Assembly (NCBI RefSeq): GCF_004115155.1
Contig: NZ_RDSM01000004.1
Location: forward strand, 1-64,000
Reading direction: 5' to 3'
DNA from: Granulicella sibirica
GTDB lineage: Bacteria; Acidobacteriota; Terriglobia; Terriglobales; Acidobacteriaceae
DNA: 64,000 nucleotides
Under the pieces are notes generated by a model. That model was not told the DNA's origin. It searched no databases and saw only the letters and a program-made list of their open reading frames with translations. Positions 15,674 to 24,907 of this stretch are shown here, in pieces. The translations under genes and the position numbers were made by a program. Numbering within the stretch: position 1 is the first letter of the stretch; each line of letters opens with the position of its first letter.

Positions 15674-17644
15674 ATGGCGGATGTGCGTGTGGTTGGTATC
15701 GACCTGGGGACGACGAACTCCCTGGTTGCGTTTATGCAGGGAGATACGCCGGTGGTGATTCCTGGCGAGGATGGGGAGAGGCTTGTGCCCTCCGTTGTGG
15801 CGTGGACGGAGGATGGGGTTGTTGTGGGGAACGCGGCGCGGGGGACGCTGCTGAGCGATGCTTCGAATGCGGTGTACTCGGCGAAGCGGCTGATGGGGCG
15901 CGATGTCGAGGACGTGCAGGAGGAGCTGAAGCTGTTTCCTTTCCGGCTGGCGGAGGGGTTGAAGAAGGAAGAGGTGCTGCGGGTGAGCGTCGGGGGACTG
16001 ATGATGACGCCTCCGGAGATCTCGGCTTATGTGCTGCAGCAGTTGAAGAAGAATGCAGAGCGATTTTTCGGCGGGGTCGTGACGAAGGCGGTGATTACTG
16101 TTCCCGCCTACTTTAACGATGCGCAGAGGCAGGCTACGAAGGATGCGGGGCGGATTGCCGGGCTCGAGGTGCTGCGGCTGGTGAATGAGCCTACGGCGGC
16201 AGCGCTGGCGTATGGGTTGGATAAGAAAAAGGACGGCGTGATTGCGGTTTACGACTTTGGGGGCGGGACGTTCGATGTCTCGATTCTGAAGCTGCATGAG
16301 GGGATCTTCGAGGTGATCGCTACGGGTGGGGATACGCACCTGGGTGGGGATGACATCGACAACCTGTTGATCGCGATTGCTCTGGACGATATTGCCGGGG
16401 ATCTTGGCGTCGATGTGCGAGGCAACGGGGAAGTGGTGCAGGCGGTTCGCAAGTCCGTGATCGAGGCGAAGATTCTGCTTTCTTCGGAGGAGACGGCGCG
16501 GCTGGATATTGCGCTGCCTGAGGGGAAGAGGTATCTGCGGGAGATTACGCGGGGACAGTTCGAGGAGCTTTCGGCAGGGGTGATTGGACGGACGGCGGGT
16601 CCGGCGAAGCAGGCTCTGAAGGACGCGGGGTTGTCGGTCGAGCAGATCGATGAGGTGGTGCTGGTTGGGGGATCGACGCGGATTCCGGCGGTACGGAAGC
16701 TCGTCGATGAGGTGTTTGGGCTGAGTGCGCGAGGGAAGAAGCCGCATACGGAGCTGAATCCGGATGAGGTGGTGGCGCTGGGAGCGGCGGTGCAGGCGCA
16801 GATTCTTGCGGGTGGTTCGAAGGCTACCGAGGATTTGCTTCTGCTGGATGTGACTCCGCTTTCGCTGGGTATCGAGGCGCTTGGTGGGGTGGTTGCGAAG
16901 ATTATTCAGCGGAACTCCACGATACCGGCGAGCGCTGTCGAGCACTTCACGACCGGTGTTGACGGGCAGACGAATGTCGCGATCCACGTGGTGCAGGGCG
17001 AGCGTGAGATGGCGAAGGACTGCCGGTCGCTGGCGCGGTTCGACCTGAAGGGGATTCCGCCGATGGTGGCGGGTCTGCCGCGGATCGAGGTGAAGTTCCT
17101 GATCGATGCGAACGGGATTTTGCATGTGTCGGCGCGGGAGCAGAGGAGCGGGCAGGCGGCTGAGGTTGAAGTCAAGCCGACGTATGGGCTGACGGACGAG
17201 CAGGTGGAGACGATGATTCTCGACTCGTTCGACTTCGCGGAGCAGGATCTGGAAGAGCGGCAGGTGATCGAGGCGAAGAACGAGGCGGATACGATCCTGA
17301 CTGCTGTCGAGAAGGGCAAGAAACACGAGGCGTGGCAGATGCTTTCGGCGGACGAGATTGAGAAGATCGAGCAGAAGGCGAAGGAACTGCAGGCGTCGCT
17401 GACGGGTGGGGACTTCCGGGTGATCCGGAGGGCTATCGAGGGATTGGATAAGTCGACGACGCGGTTTGCGGAGTTGATGATGGATTCGGCGGTAGGTGGC
17501 GCGCTGCAGGGGAAGACGATGGGCGCGGCAGGTGAGAGCATGGGAGCAGGGCCGAGTGCGCCGCATCCGTTTGCGAAGGCTGATTTTGAAGAGACGCCGA
17601 AGCCGGTCGATCCTGCTGAAGGCGATGACAAGACGGATAAGTAA
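15674..17644 (+). CDS. hscA: Fe-S assembly Hsp70 chaperone HscA
   Basis: About 656 residues from the ATG at 15674 (GGAAGG upstream); a GTG at 15650 is in frame. The N-terminal ATPase domain has the Hsp70 marks VGIDLGTTNSLVA, VPAYFNDAQRQATKDAG, VYDFGGGTFDVSIL and VVLVGGSTRIPAVR. The substrate-binding part follows from about residue 385 (LLLLDVTPLSLGIEALGG). It is called HscA rather than DnaK because it lies between hscB and fdx in the isc gene order and has the shorter, divergent C-terminus. It uses ATP to release clusters from IscU. Confidence 0.9.
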   Translation: MADVRVVGIDLGTTNSLVAFMQGDTPVVIPGEDGERLVPSVVAWTEDGVVVGNAARGTLLSDASNAVYSAKRLMGRDVEDVQEELKLFPFRLAEGLKKEEVLRVSVGGLMMTPPEISAYVLQQLKKNAERFFGGVVTKAVITVPAYFNDAQRQATKDAGRIAGLEVLRLVNEPTAAALAYGLDKKKDGVIAVYDFGGGTFDVSILKLHEGIFEVIATGGDTHLGGDDIDNLLIAIALDDIAGDLGVDVRGNGEVVQAVRKSVIEAKILLSSEETARLDIALPEGKRYLREITRGQFEELSAGVIGRTAGPAKQALKDAGLSVEQIDEVVLVGGSTRIPAVRKLVDEVFGLSARGKKPHTELNPDEVVALGAAVQAQILAGGSKATEDLLLLDVTPLSLGIEALGGVVAKIIQRNSTIPASAVEHFTTGVDGQTNVAIHVVQGEREMAKDCRSLARFDLKGIPPMVAGLPRIEVKFLIDANGILHVSAREQRSGQAAEVEVKPTYGLTDEQVETMILDSFDFAEQDLEERQVIEAKNEADTILTAVEKGKKHEAWQMLSADEIEKIEQKAKELQASLTGGDFRVIRRAIEGLDKSTTRFAELMMDSAVGGALQGKTMGAAGESMGAGPSAPHPFAKADFEETPKPVDPAEGDDKTDK

Positions 17645-17670
17645 GGCAAGTCAGGTTCAGGAGAAGAGCG

Positions 17671-18102
17671 ATGAGTAGTGTTGTGACGGAGAGTGTTGTG
17701 GATACATCGAAGCCGGTAGCTGATGGGTTCGTGCGAGTGACGTTTCTGCCTGAGGGCAAGACGGTTGAGTTCAAGTACGACACGATGCCGTATGACGGGC
17801 ATGGGCTGCCGATGTCGTTTCTTGATGTGGCGGAGAACTATGGGATCTTTCTCGATCATGCTTGTGGCGGGGTGTGTGCTTGCACGACGTGCCATATCCA
17901 TGTGAAGGAAGGCGCGAAAGGCATCAGTGAAGCGGAGGACCTGGAGCTTGACCGGATGGAGACGGCGGCGGATATCCAGTTGAACTCGCGGCTTGGATGC
18001 CAGGCGGTGATCGAGAAGCCGGGGACCTATGTTGTCGAGATTCCGAAGTGGAATCGGAATTATGTGCAGGAAGGCAAGCCTTCCCATGGGCCGGGGGCTT
18101 AG
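17671..18102 (+). CDS. fdx: [2Fe-2S] ferredoxin of the ISC system
   Basis: A 143-residue adrenodoxin-type ferredoxin. Cluster ligands are in DHACGGVCACTTCHIHV (C-x5-C-x2-C) and RLGCQAVI (fourth Cys). It supplies electrons for cluster formation on IscU. It carries about 20 extra residues at the N-terminus and a polar tail ending PSHGPGA. It starts 26 bp after hscA with an AGGAG site, so the two are one operon. Confidence 0.93.
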   Translation: MSSVVTESVVDTSKPVADGFVRVTFLPEGKTVEFKYDTMPYDGHGLPMSFLDVAENYGIFLDHACGGVCACTTCHIHVKEGAKGISEAEDLELDRMETAADIQLNSRLGCQAVIEKPGTYVVEIPKWNRNYVQEGKPSHGPGA

Positions 18103-18172
18103 CAGGCTTGGTCGTGCATCTTACGGATGGTCTGGGTTGTTCTAGGCCTCGGACCTTAAGGAGTACGACTTG

Positions 18173-18673
18173 ATGAAAGCTTCGTTCGGTGTGGTTTTGG
18201 CTGCGGCCCTGGTTTCCGCTTCCGTTGCGTATGCCCAGGGCAGCGCTTCGGATGCGGATAAGGCATTCGTTGGGAAGGTCTCGCAGGGCGGGCGGTACGA
18301 GGTCGAGGCGAGCAAGGTTGCGCTGATGAAGGCGCGGGCGCAGGACGTCAAGGATCTCGCCAACTCCGAGGTGCATGACCACGAGCTCGTGAACAAGAAG
18401 CTCAAGATGATTTCGGCGACAGAGCACGTGGCGATTGCGCCGGCTTTGAACGCGGAGTTTTCCGGGAAGCTGGAGCATCTGCGTGGGCTCTCAGGGGCTG
18501 ACTTCGATGCGGCCTATCTGAGCGATATGGCCGAGATCCACGACAAGGACGAGAAGCTGTTCGCGCAGGAAGCGGTGAACGGCGGCGCGGCGGATTACAA
18601 GGATTTTGCGGCCGAGACGGATCCGATTGTGAAGAGGCATATCGGGGCGCTGCACGGGACCGATTCCAAGTAG
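18173..18673 (+). CDS. DUF4142 secreted protein
   Basis: About 166 residues from the ATG at 18173, preceded by AAGGAG. A signal peptide (to AYAQG) is followed by an all-helical domain with the DUF4142 marks (DKAFVGKVSQGGRYEVEASKVAL, KDLANSEVHDHELVNKKL, DAAYLSDMAEIHDKDEKLFAQEA and IVKRHIGALH). The family is a ferritin-like-looking four-helix bundle of unknown function in the periplasm. It sits between fdx and iscX, which is not usual for isc clusters. Confidence 0.85.
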   Translation: MKASFGVVLAAALVSASVAYAQGSASDADKAFVGKVSQGGRYEVEASKVALMKARAQDVKDLANSEVHDHELVNKKLKMISATEHVAIAPALNAEFSGKLEHLRGLSGADFDAAYLSDMAEIHDKDEKLFAQEAVNGGAADYKDFAAETDPIVKRHIGALHGTDSK

Positions 18674-18764
18674 CTCGTCAATTTGCGAAGTGGCCGCGCT
18701 GGAGGCTCCGGTGCGGTCGTTTTGTTTTGTGGGTCGGGTAAACTTGAGGTCTGGAGGTAGTTCG

Positions 18765-18986
18765 ATGGCGCGTGAGATCGACTGGACGGACACGGAAGAG
18801 ATTGGAATTCAGTTGCAGGAGAAGTTTCCGGAGGTTGAGCCGTATTCGGTGCGGTTTACGGATCTGCACAAGTTTGTGACGGGGCTGGATGGGTTTGTGG
18901 GGGATCCGGGGAAGTCGAATGAGGGGCTTTTGGAGGCGATTCAGACGGCTTGGAACGAGGAGTATGAGGACGCCAAAGGTCTTTAA
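18765..18986 (+). CDS. iscX: IscX (YfhJ) family Fe-S assembly protein
   Basis: About 73 residues from the ATG at 18765, preceded by GGAGG. It shows the whole family pattern: IDWTDTEEIGIQL near the start, PEVEPYSVRFTDLHKFV, then NEGLLEAIQTAWNEEYED at the end. IscX is a small acidic protein that binds IscS and iron and tunes the desulfurase rate. It closes the isc region, as in E. coli. Confidence 0.92.
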   Translation: MAREIDWTDTEEIGIQLQEKFPEVEPYSVRFTDLHKFVTGLDGFVGDPGKSNEGLLEAIQTAWNEEYEDAKGL

Positions 18987-18990
18987 GCAC

Positions 18991-19040
18991 ACCGGCCCCG
19001 GATTCCACCTCTGAAGTCAGGTGAGTAACCCAGGGCCGGT
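18991..19040. terminator. Bidirectional terminator-like stem between iscX and glgP
   Basis: ACCGGCCC at 18991-18998 pairs with GGGCCGGT at 19033-19040, with an inner stem CACCT/AGGTG. It lies between two convergent genes. No strong T-tract is seen on either side. Confidence 0.45.
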
Positions 19041-19056
19041 TCGGACAGGTCTGATC

Positions 19057-20901
19057 TTACGCGGGGGTGAGCACCGACGTCTCGTTTGAGATCGCTTCCC
19101 CGAGACCCAACTCCACGTCCGGCAGCGGAGACTGCGGGAAGTAGGCGTTCATGAAGTACTGGCCGAGCATGCGGTGGGTGTTGAAGAAGGTTCCATTCAT
19201 GGCGATGCAGGACTGCTGCATCCGCGCCCATGCCATTGGCCTCTGGTACAGGGGAGCAATGGAGTTCTCGAGCTTGTCGTAGAGGCTCTGGGCTTCTGCA
19301 GCCTCGGTATCGCCATCATCGATCGCCCAGCCGGTGACGTCTTCGGCGCAGCCTTCGATCCACCATCCATCGAGAATGCTGAGGCTTGGTACGCCGTTGA
19401 GCGCGGCCTTCATGCCGGATGTGCCTGAGGCTTCGTAGGGGCGGCGGGGAGTGTTTACCCAGACGTCCACGCCCTGCGTGAGCTGTGCGCCAAGCTCCCA
19501 GTCGTAGTTCTCGAGATAGATGATCCGGAGAGCGCTTGAGTTGAGCTTCTGGGCTGTCTCGAAGACATCCTTGATGAGACCCTTGCCTGCCGTGTCTGCC
19601 GGATGCGCCTTGCCTGCGTAGAGAATTTGCAGGCCGCCGATCTTACGTGCGATCTTGAGGAGCCGCTTTGGGTCCTGCAGGAGAAGGCTGGCGCGCTTGT
19701 AGGTGGCGACGCGGCGGGCGAAGCCCAGGGTGAGGACCTTCGGATCGAACTGCTGTCCGGTCCGCTCGGCGACGAGCTTGAATAGCCTCTGCTTGCCGAG
19801 GTGGTGACAGTTCGAGATGCGTGCAGGCTCGATTCCGTAGACCGACCGGAAGTACTGGTTGTCGTGACGCCAGGCCGGAATCTCTTTGTCGAGGAGATCC
19901 TGCAGGGCCTGCGAGGTCCACGTTGCGGCGTGCACGCCGTTGGTGATCGAGTGGATCGTGTAATCCGGGAACATCTCCTGCGAGACCTTGCCGTGCTGCA
20001 TCGCGACGCCATTGACGAAGCGCGAGAACTTCAGCGCCAGGTAGGTCATGTTGAGCAGGCCGTTATGCAGGCAGCCGAACCGCTCGATGGTCGCCGAGCG
20101 TTCGAGGCCAAGCACCGTTTTCGCCTGGTCCATGCCGAACTGGTCATGGCCCGCCGGAACCGGCGTATGCGTGGTGAAGACGCACTGCTGACGAACTACG
20201 TCGGCATCCGCGTCCGTTGCCTCACTCAGCGATTTCTCGCCGATCTGCTCCTGCAGCAGGGCCAGCGTCAAAAAGGCCGCGTGGCCTTCGTTCATGTGGT
20301 AGACCATCGGCTTGCAGCCAAGGTCATGGAGAAGCGCCGTGCCGGCGAGCCCGAGCACGGCCTCCTGGCACAGGCGGTAGTAGGTGTCTCCGCCATAGAG
20401 ATGATCGGTCAACCGGCGATCCCACAGGTCGTTTCCTTCGACATCCGTATCGAGCAGGAAGACCGGGATGACGTGCCCTACGGCTCCGACGACGTCGAAG
20501 CGCCATGCCGTCACCTTGATGGGCCGGTTCTGGATCGTCACCGTGACGGTCTTGGCGGCGCTGGGCAGGGTCGTCTCGGGGGTCCAGGCCACGTCGGTCT
20601 CGGTCTGCTGGCCGCTGGCATCGAGCATCTGGCGGAAGTAGCCCTTGCGATGCACGAGCGATACCGCGACCATGGGGGCGGCTGTATCTGCGGCTGAGCG
20701 CAGCGTGTCTCCGGCGAGCATGCCGAGGCCGCCTGAGTACGTCGGCAAGGCGGGCGAAAGCGCGATCTCCATCGAGTAGTACGCGATTGTCCTGGTCGTC
20801 AGATCAGGGCAGGCGGCGTTCTTGTCGATCAGGGGCGTAAACGCCGCCGGGGGTTCTGGAACGGTCGTCGTGGAGGACTGAGGAGTTTTCGCAAGAGTCA
20901 T
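19057..20901 (-). CDS. glgP: Alpha-glucan (glycogen) phosphorylase, short type
   Basis: A 614-residue GT35 enzyme that releases glucose-1-phosphate from glycogen or maltodextrin. Visible motifs are AYYSMEIALSPALPTYSGGLGMLAGD at the N-terminus, KPMVYHMNEGHAAFL, VFTTHTPVPAGHD, TNGVHAATWTS and the PLP-lysine site EASGTSGMKAALNGVPSLSILDGWW. It is shorter than the E. coli/animal type (about 800 or more residues), as in the bacterial short-form class. The start ATG at 20901 is next to a 15-bp tandem repeat. Confidence 0.9.
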   Translation of the reverse strand: MTLAKTPQSSTTTVPEPPAAFTPLIDKNAACPDLTTRTIAYYSMEIALSPALPTYSGGLGMLAGDTLRSAADTAAPMVAVSLVHRKGYFRQMLDASGQQTETDVAWTPETTLPSAAKTVTVTIQNRPIKVTAWRFDVVGAVGHVIPVFLLDTDVEGNDLWDRRLTDHLYGGDTYYRLCQEAVLGLAGTALLHDLGCKPMVYHMNEGHAAFLTLALLQEQIGEKSLSEATDADADVVRQQCVFTTHTPVPAGHDQFGMDQAKTVLGLERSATIERFGCLHNGLLNMTYLALKFSRFVNGVAMQHGKVSQEMFPDYTIHSITNGVHAATWTSQALQDLLDKEIPAWRHDNQYFRSVYGIEPARISNCHHLGKQRLFKLVAERTGQQFDPKVLTLGFARRVATYKRASLLLQDPKRLLKIARKIGGLQILYAGKAHPADTAGKGLIKDVFETAQKLNSSALRIIYLENYDWELGAQLTQGVDVWVNTPRRPYEASGTSGMKAALNGVPSLSILDGWWIEGCAEDVTGWAIDDGDTEAAEAQSLYDKLENSIAPLYQRPMAWARMQQSCIAMNGTFFNTHRMLGQYFMNAYFPQSPLPDVELGLGEAISNETSVLTPA

Positions 20902-20920
20902 AGGGTATTCGCTGATCCTT

Positions 20921-20950
20921 TACGTGCCAGTTGCCTACGTGCCAGTTGCC
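20921..20950. repeat. 15-bp perfect tandem duplication upstream of glgP
   Basis: TACGTGCCAGTTGCC occurs twice in a row at 20921-20935 and 20936-20950, 20 bp upstream of the glgP start. It could alter spacing of a regulatory site; no function is shown. Confidence 0.7.
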
Positions 20951-21175
20951 GCGCCGTGCTCTGATTGCGAAAGGAGACAACAAAACGGCTCCCGGAGCTT
21001 CGCCTGCCCGCACACAGCAGGTCGTCGTCGAATTTCCGAAAAGCCGTCAATGCAACAGATCAAATCGCGGACACGGTCAGTCTACCAACTCCCGCCGCGA
21101 AGTCATCCGACCAATTCGGGGAATTTACGTCACTTTGACCACGTGATAAGCCGTGGAAATCCACAAACAGGCCAC

Positions 21176-21475
21176 TTAGCGGTCTGTCGAGATGAATCCA
21201 AACTTCATCGCGAACCCCAAGACTCCGGCCAAAACCACTGCGATCGTCGACCACAGACCCGCCGCTTTGATCTGCCTCATCACTACCTCTATCAGGAGAA
21301 CGAGCGCGTAGAGAAGAAGCATCAGGAGGAGCCCATCCCACAGAAAGCTGCGGGTATGGGTGGCGTCGGAGGCAAGTACCGTCACGACGTTGAACGGATG
21401 CAACAGGAAGCTGCCCAGAGCAAACGTCACCAGGAAGAGGAAGAACTGGAGGAACACGGAGAGAAACCTGCGCAT
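21176..21475 (-). CDS. Small integral membrane protein, unknown
   Basis: A 99-residue protein with three or four hydrophobic segments (about residues 4-22, 44-63 and 72-92). A GGAGG site lies 11 bases before the ATG. It follows the adenosine deaminase-like gene on the same strand with a 39-bp gap, so they may be cotranscribed. No family is recognised. Confidence 0.65.
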   Translation of the reverse strand: MRRFLSVFLQFFLFLVTFALGSFLLHPFNVVTVLASDATHTRSFLWDGLLLMLLLYALVLLIEVVMRQIKAAGLWSTIAVVLAGVLGFAMKFGFISTDR

Positions 21476-21514
21476 CGTCTTGAAGCCCTCCTGATGGAAT
21501 GTACCGCAGCGCCG

Positions 21515-23194
21515 TTACGGCAGGTTCGCTTCAAAGACCGCGAACCGGTGCTCCAACTCCCACTCCTGCGCGGCTTTCGGGCTTCCCCTGAGGAAGGCCG
21601 TACATGCCGTTGAAAGCTGTTCGGACCCCGGCGATTTCGCTCCCGCGCAGGCCCCATTCACCTTGGTGAAGACATCCGGAGATGCCCACAGGTCTTCTCC
21701 CGGGAGGAAGGTGTGCGCGATTCCTGTTCGCGCCATGTTCTTCAGGTCAATATACGAGAGCTTGTAATCGAGCGCCGCGCGCGTGTACTCGTGCGTCAGG
21801 TCGATGCGCGAGACGCCCTCGTCGTCAGTCGAAAGCGACACCGGGACGCCGGCCGCACGGTAGGCGGGGAGGGAGTGATAGTTCGAGGTCACGCCGAGGA
21901 TCACGTCGTTCGAGGTGAGGTTGATCTCGACCATCACGTGCCGGGCGGCCATCTCCTTCAGTAACTCCTCTGGGCGTTCCTCGTACATGACGTCCACACC
22001 GTGGCCGATGCGCTCGGCGTGGCCGAGGTCGACGGCCTCGCGGATATGGAAACGGAGGCCCTCGGGAGGGACCATGCCGGGAGCCAGTTCCCCGGCGTGC
22101 AGGCTGATATGCACCTTTGGGTAGACGCCGTGCAGGTAGTCCATCCAGACCATCTGGCGGTGGTACTCGCTCATGGCCATGTAGGCGTCCTCGGGCTGCA
22201 CGTAGTTGATGCCGACGACACGGGGTTCCGCTGACGCGACTTCGAAGCCAAGGACCGTCTGGGCGAAGACCTGCTCGGGCGCAAACGCGCGGAGGACCTG
22301 GTAGATCACGCGGATGGTCACGCTGCATCCGGGAGCGGCGTCCGGCTGCCCGCAGTGCTCGCGGCGATCCCGCTCGGCGAACGCCTTCGCGATCTCCTCG
22401 CGGTCGGTGGCGATTTCGTCGCGGAGGCCGCCGGCAAGGAGCTTCTCACGCAGTCCGGAAAGTTCCGCCGCACCTGCGGCCCTCTTATCCAGGCTCGGAT
22501 CGCCCGTGTCCATGTGCGCAGAGTCCCCGCCTGACGTCGAGCCGTCTATCGGGCCCTTCGGCCAGCCGAGCTGGTAGCCGAGCTTGGCCGACTTCGAGAA
22601 GGACGGCGTCATCATCACTTCGAGATATTGCTCGTTCTGTGCCGCCGCACGGGTGGCGACTTCGTCGAGCCACTCGCCGTCGTGTCCCTTGCCCATGCCG
22701 CCGAAGCGCCCAAAAGTAGCGAAGAATTGATCGTGCCCGGTTATGCCGGGTGTTGGGACATAGCCGCGCATGGAGAAGGAATCCACCAGTGAGTCATACA
22801 GTGCCTGGTTCTTGAGCACACTGGACGCGGGCACCCCGGGAGCCGCGCAAACCGCCTGCGAGGGCATGTCGCGTGTGGTGCCGATGTTTGGCACAAAGGC
22901 GAGCGTCGTGGGGTTTACGCAGAGCTTGTCGGCTGCGCCGTCTCGCAGGAAGGTTTCGGCGTAGATCGCTCCCGAGAGGTGCATATGCAGGTCGGCGCCC
23001 TTTGGCATGCGCTCAAGGAAGGCGTGCATCGTGAGCGCCGTCTGATGGGCTATGTCGAAGGCTTTGGATGCCTTGAACTCACCGGCGGTCTCGGCGCTTT
23101 TAGCATGCACCGGACCAGCCGCCCATCCGGACGTTCCCGGCGCCATCACGCCAGCCAACAACACCAAACGAACAACACGAGCCATGACAACCAT
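21515..23194 (-). CDS. Secreted adenosine deaminase-like metallohydrolase
   Basis: A 559-residue protein with an N-terminal signal (to GWAAG). Amidohydrolase-fold marks of the adenosine/AMP deaminase family are KGADLHMHLSGAIY (metal HxH), VHISLHAGEL (third metal His and catalytic region), HAERIGHGVDVMYEE and PVSLSTDDEGVSRIDLTHEY (Asp pair). It is longer than cytosolic Add and is exported, like ADGF-type enzymes, so it probably works on extracellular or periplasmic purines. The ATG at 23194 has GAGG 7 bases upstream. Substrate specificity is not proven. Confidence 0.85.
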   Translation of the reverse strand: MVVMARVVRLVLLAGVMAPGTSGWAAGPVHAKSAETAGEFKASKAFDIAHQTALTMHAFLERMPKGADLHMHLSGAIYAETFLRDGAADKLCVNPTTLAFVPNIGTTRDMPSQAVCAAPGVPASSVLKNQALYDSLVDSFSMRGYVPTPGITGHDQFFATFGRFGGMGKGHDGEWLDEVATRAAAQNEQYLEVMMTPSFSKSAKLGYQLGWPKGPIDGSTSGGDSAHMDTGDPSLDKRAAGAAELSGLREKLLAGGLRDEIATDREEIAKAFAERDRREHCGQPDAAPGCSVTIRVIYQVLRAFAPEQVFAQTVLGFEVASAEPRVVGINYVQPEDAYMAMSEYHRQMVWMDYLHGVYPKVHISLHAGELAPGMVPPEGLRFHIREAVDLGHAERIGHGVDVMYEERPEELLKEMAARHVMVEINLTSNDVILGVTSNYHSLPAYRAAGVPVSLSTDDEGVSRIDLTHEYTRAALDYKLSYIDLKNMARTGIAHTFLPGEDLWASPDVFTKVNGACAGAKSPGSEQLSTACTAFLRGSPKAAQEWELEHRFAVFEANLP

Positions 23195-23308
23195 TCGATC
23201 GCCTCAGAATTTAAGAGTCAGAATCTCCAGCATACCCCGGTCTGCGCTGCCGTCGCCGTCGCTGCTCAAGGGACCGCACCCCACGATCTAGAATGAGATC
23301 AGCCCCTC

Positions 23309-24901
23309 ATGCCTCCCACCGAAGAACGCAACCCGCCTCAACAAGCTTTGCTCGCACGTCTCGGGGTTCGCACCGCAGGCAAAGGGGTCAGCGCGTATGC
23401 GGCGACGCTCCTGCTGATGTCTTCCTCGCTGCTCTCCGGCTTTTTGGGATTGATTCGCACGAGCTATATCAACTCGACGTTTGCGAACCGCACCACAACC
23501 GACGCCTATAACGCTGCGTTCCAGTTACCGGACATGATCAGCTACTTCCTGATCGGTGGAGTGGCCAGCATCTCACTCATCACCATCCTCAATCGCTACC
23601 GGGCTACCGGCGACGAGGATGGAGCCGACCAGGCTCTGTCGGTTGTGCTCAATGCGATGTTTGCTGTTCTCGCGACGGCTATTGTCATCGCCGAAATCTT
23701 CGCACCGCTCTACACCCGCGCATGGTTCCCCGGCTTCGATGCAGCAACCGCCGCCCTCTGCACCCATCTCACCCGCATCATCCTCCCGGGCCAGCTTTTC
23801 TTCTTCGCCGGGGGCGTTCTTGGCTCGCGCCTTCTGGTCCGCAAGATCTTTGTCTATCAAGCGCTCACCCCCATCGTTTACAACCTCGGCATTATTGCCG
23901 GCGGCGTTCTTCTCTCAAGCCGCCTCGGCATCGACTCGGTTGCGTGGGGTGTGCTCGGGGGCTCGCTTGTTGGTCCCGGCATCCTGAACGCGCTTGGGGC
24001 GTTTCGCGGGGGATTCCGCTTTCACCCTGTCCTCGACCTCTTCCACCCTGCATTTCGCGAGTGGCTCAAGATGTCCCTGCCGTTGATGATCGGCGTTTCC
24101 GTTGCCATGGCGGACAAGTGGATTCTGGCTCACTACTCCGCCAGCAACCCGGGCGGCATCACGCGCCTCAGCACGGCGAAGATGCTCTTCAACGCGCCGC
24201 TCTCGGTGATCGGTATCGCCGCCGGAGCCGCGAGCCAGCCTTTCTTCTCTTCGCTCTTCGCGCAGGGCCGTCTTTATGACTTCAATGGAGCCGTGACGCG
24301 CGCAGTCTCCAGGCTGCTTGCCGCGTCTTTTCTTCTCTCTGCGTGGATGATTGCGCTCGCTGATCCAATCGTGGACCTGCTGCGCCGCCGCGCCTTTACC
24401 CAAGAGGACGCGCGCTCCACGGCTCACTTCTTCGGCCTATTCGCCATCACACTCTGCTTCTGGGCGTCCCAGGGGATCTACTCCCGCGCGTTCTACGCGG
24501 CCGGTAATACTCTCACTCCGGCCATCTCCGGAACCCTTGTCACGATCATCTCTGTGCCTGTTTACGCGCTGTTGTACACGTACTTTGGGCTCGACGGCCT
24601 CGCTATCGCCAGCGACATCGCCATCTTCGCCATGACGCTTACTCTTGCGATTCAGCTCCATCGCAAGCGGGTGGTCTCGATCGCGTCGTTAGAGAACGGC
24701 GAACTGCTGCGTGCTGCCTTCGCCGCCGTCGTCGCCTATTTTGGAATCACCACCGCGCTACGCTATCTGCCGCACCCCACCACCCATGCCGGGGATATGG
24801 GCACAATCCTCGCTGCGACCATCGTGTGGCTGGTCCTGACGCTGGGCGTACTCCTGGCAACTGGCTCCCGTCTGCCGAAGCAGCTCATTACCCGGCGATA
24901 A
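23309..24901 (+). CDS. murJ: Lipid II flippase MurJ (MviN family)
   Basis: A 530-residue polytopic membrane protein with about 14 hydrophobic helices. The family start SSLLSGFLGLIRTSYINSTF and AYNAAFQLPDMISYFLIGG(V)AS match the MviN signature (x-D-x-F-x-x-A-F-x-[IL]-P). It moves lipid II across the inner membrane for peptidoglycan synthesis. A distant polysaccharide exporter cannot be excluded. It ends 6 bp from the convergent ABC permease. Confidence 0.87.
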   Translation: MPPTEERNPPQQALLARLGVRTAGKGVSAYAATLLLMSSSLLSGFLGLIRTSYINSTFANRTTTDAYNAAFQLPDMISYFLIGGVASISLITILNRYRATGDEDGADQALSVVLNAMFAVLATAIVIAEIFAPLYTRAWFPGFDAATAALCTHLTRIILPGQLFFFAGGVLGSRLLVRKIFVYQALTPIVYNLGIIAGGVLLSSRLGIDSVAWGVLGGSLVGPGILNALGAFRGGFRFHPVLDLFHPAFREWLKMSLPLMIGVSVAMADKWILAHYSASNPGGITRLSTAKMLFNAPLSVIGIAAGAASQPFFSSLFAQGRLYDFNGAVTRAVSRLLAASFLLSAWMIALADPIVDLLRRRAFTQEDARSTAHFFGLFAITLCFWASQGIYSRAFYAAGNTLTPAISGTLVTIISVPVYALLYTYFGLDGLAIASDIAIFAMTLTLAIQLHRKRVVSIASLENGELLRAAFAAVVAYFGITTALRYLPHPTTHAGDMGTILAATIVWLVLTLGVLLATGSRLPKQLITRR

Positions 24902-24907
24902 GGCCGA

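Noticed and set aside
15416..17566. 716-codon minus-strand ORF antisense to hscA
   Set aside because: Shadow frame: the other strand encodes a clear Hsp70, and this product is an Arg/His-rich string without domains.
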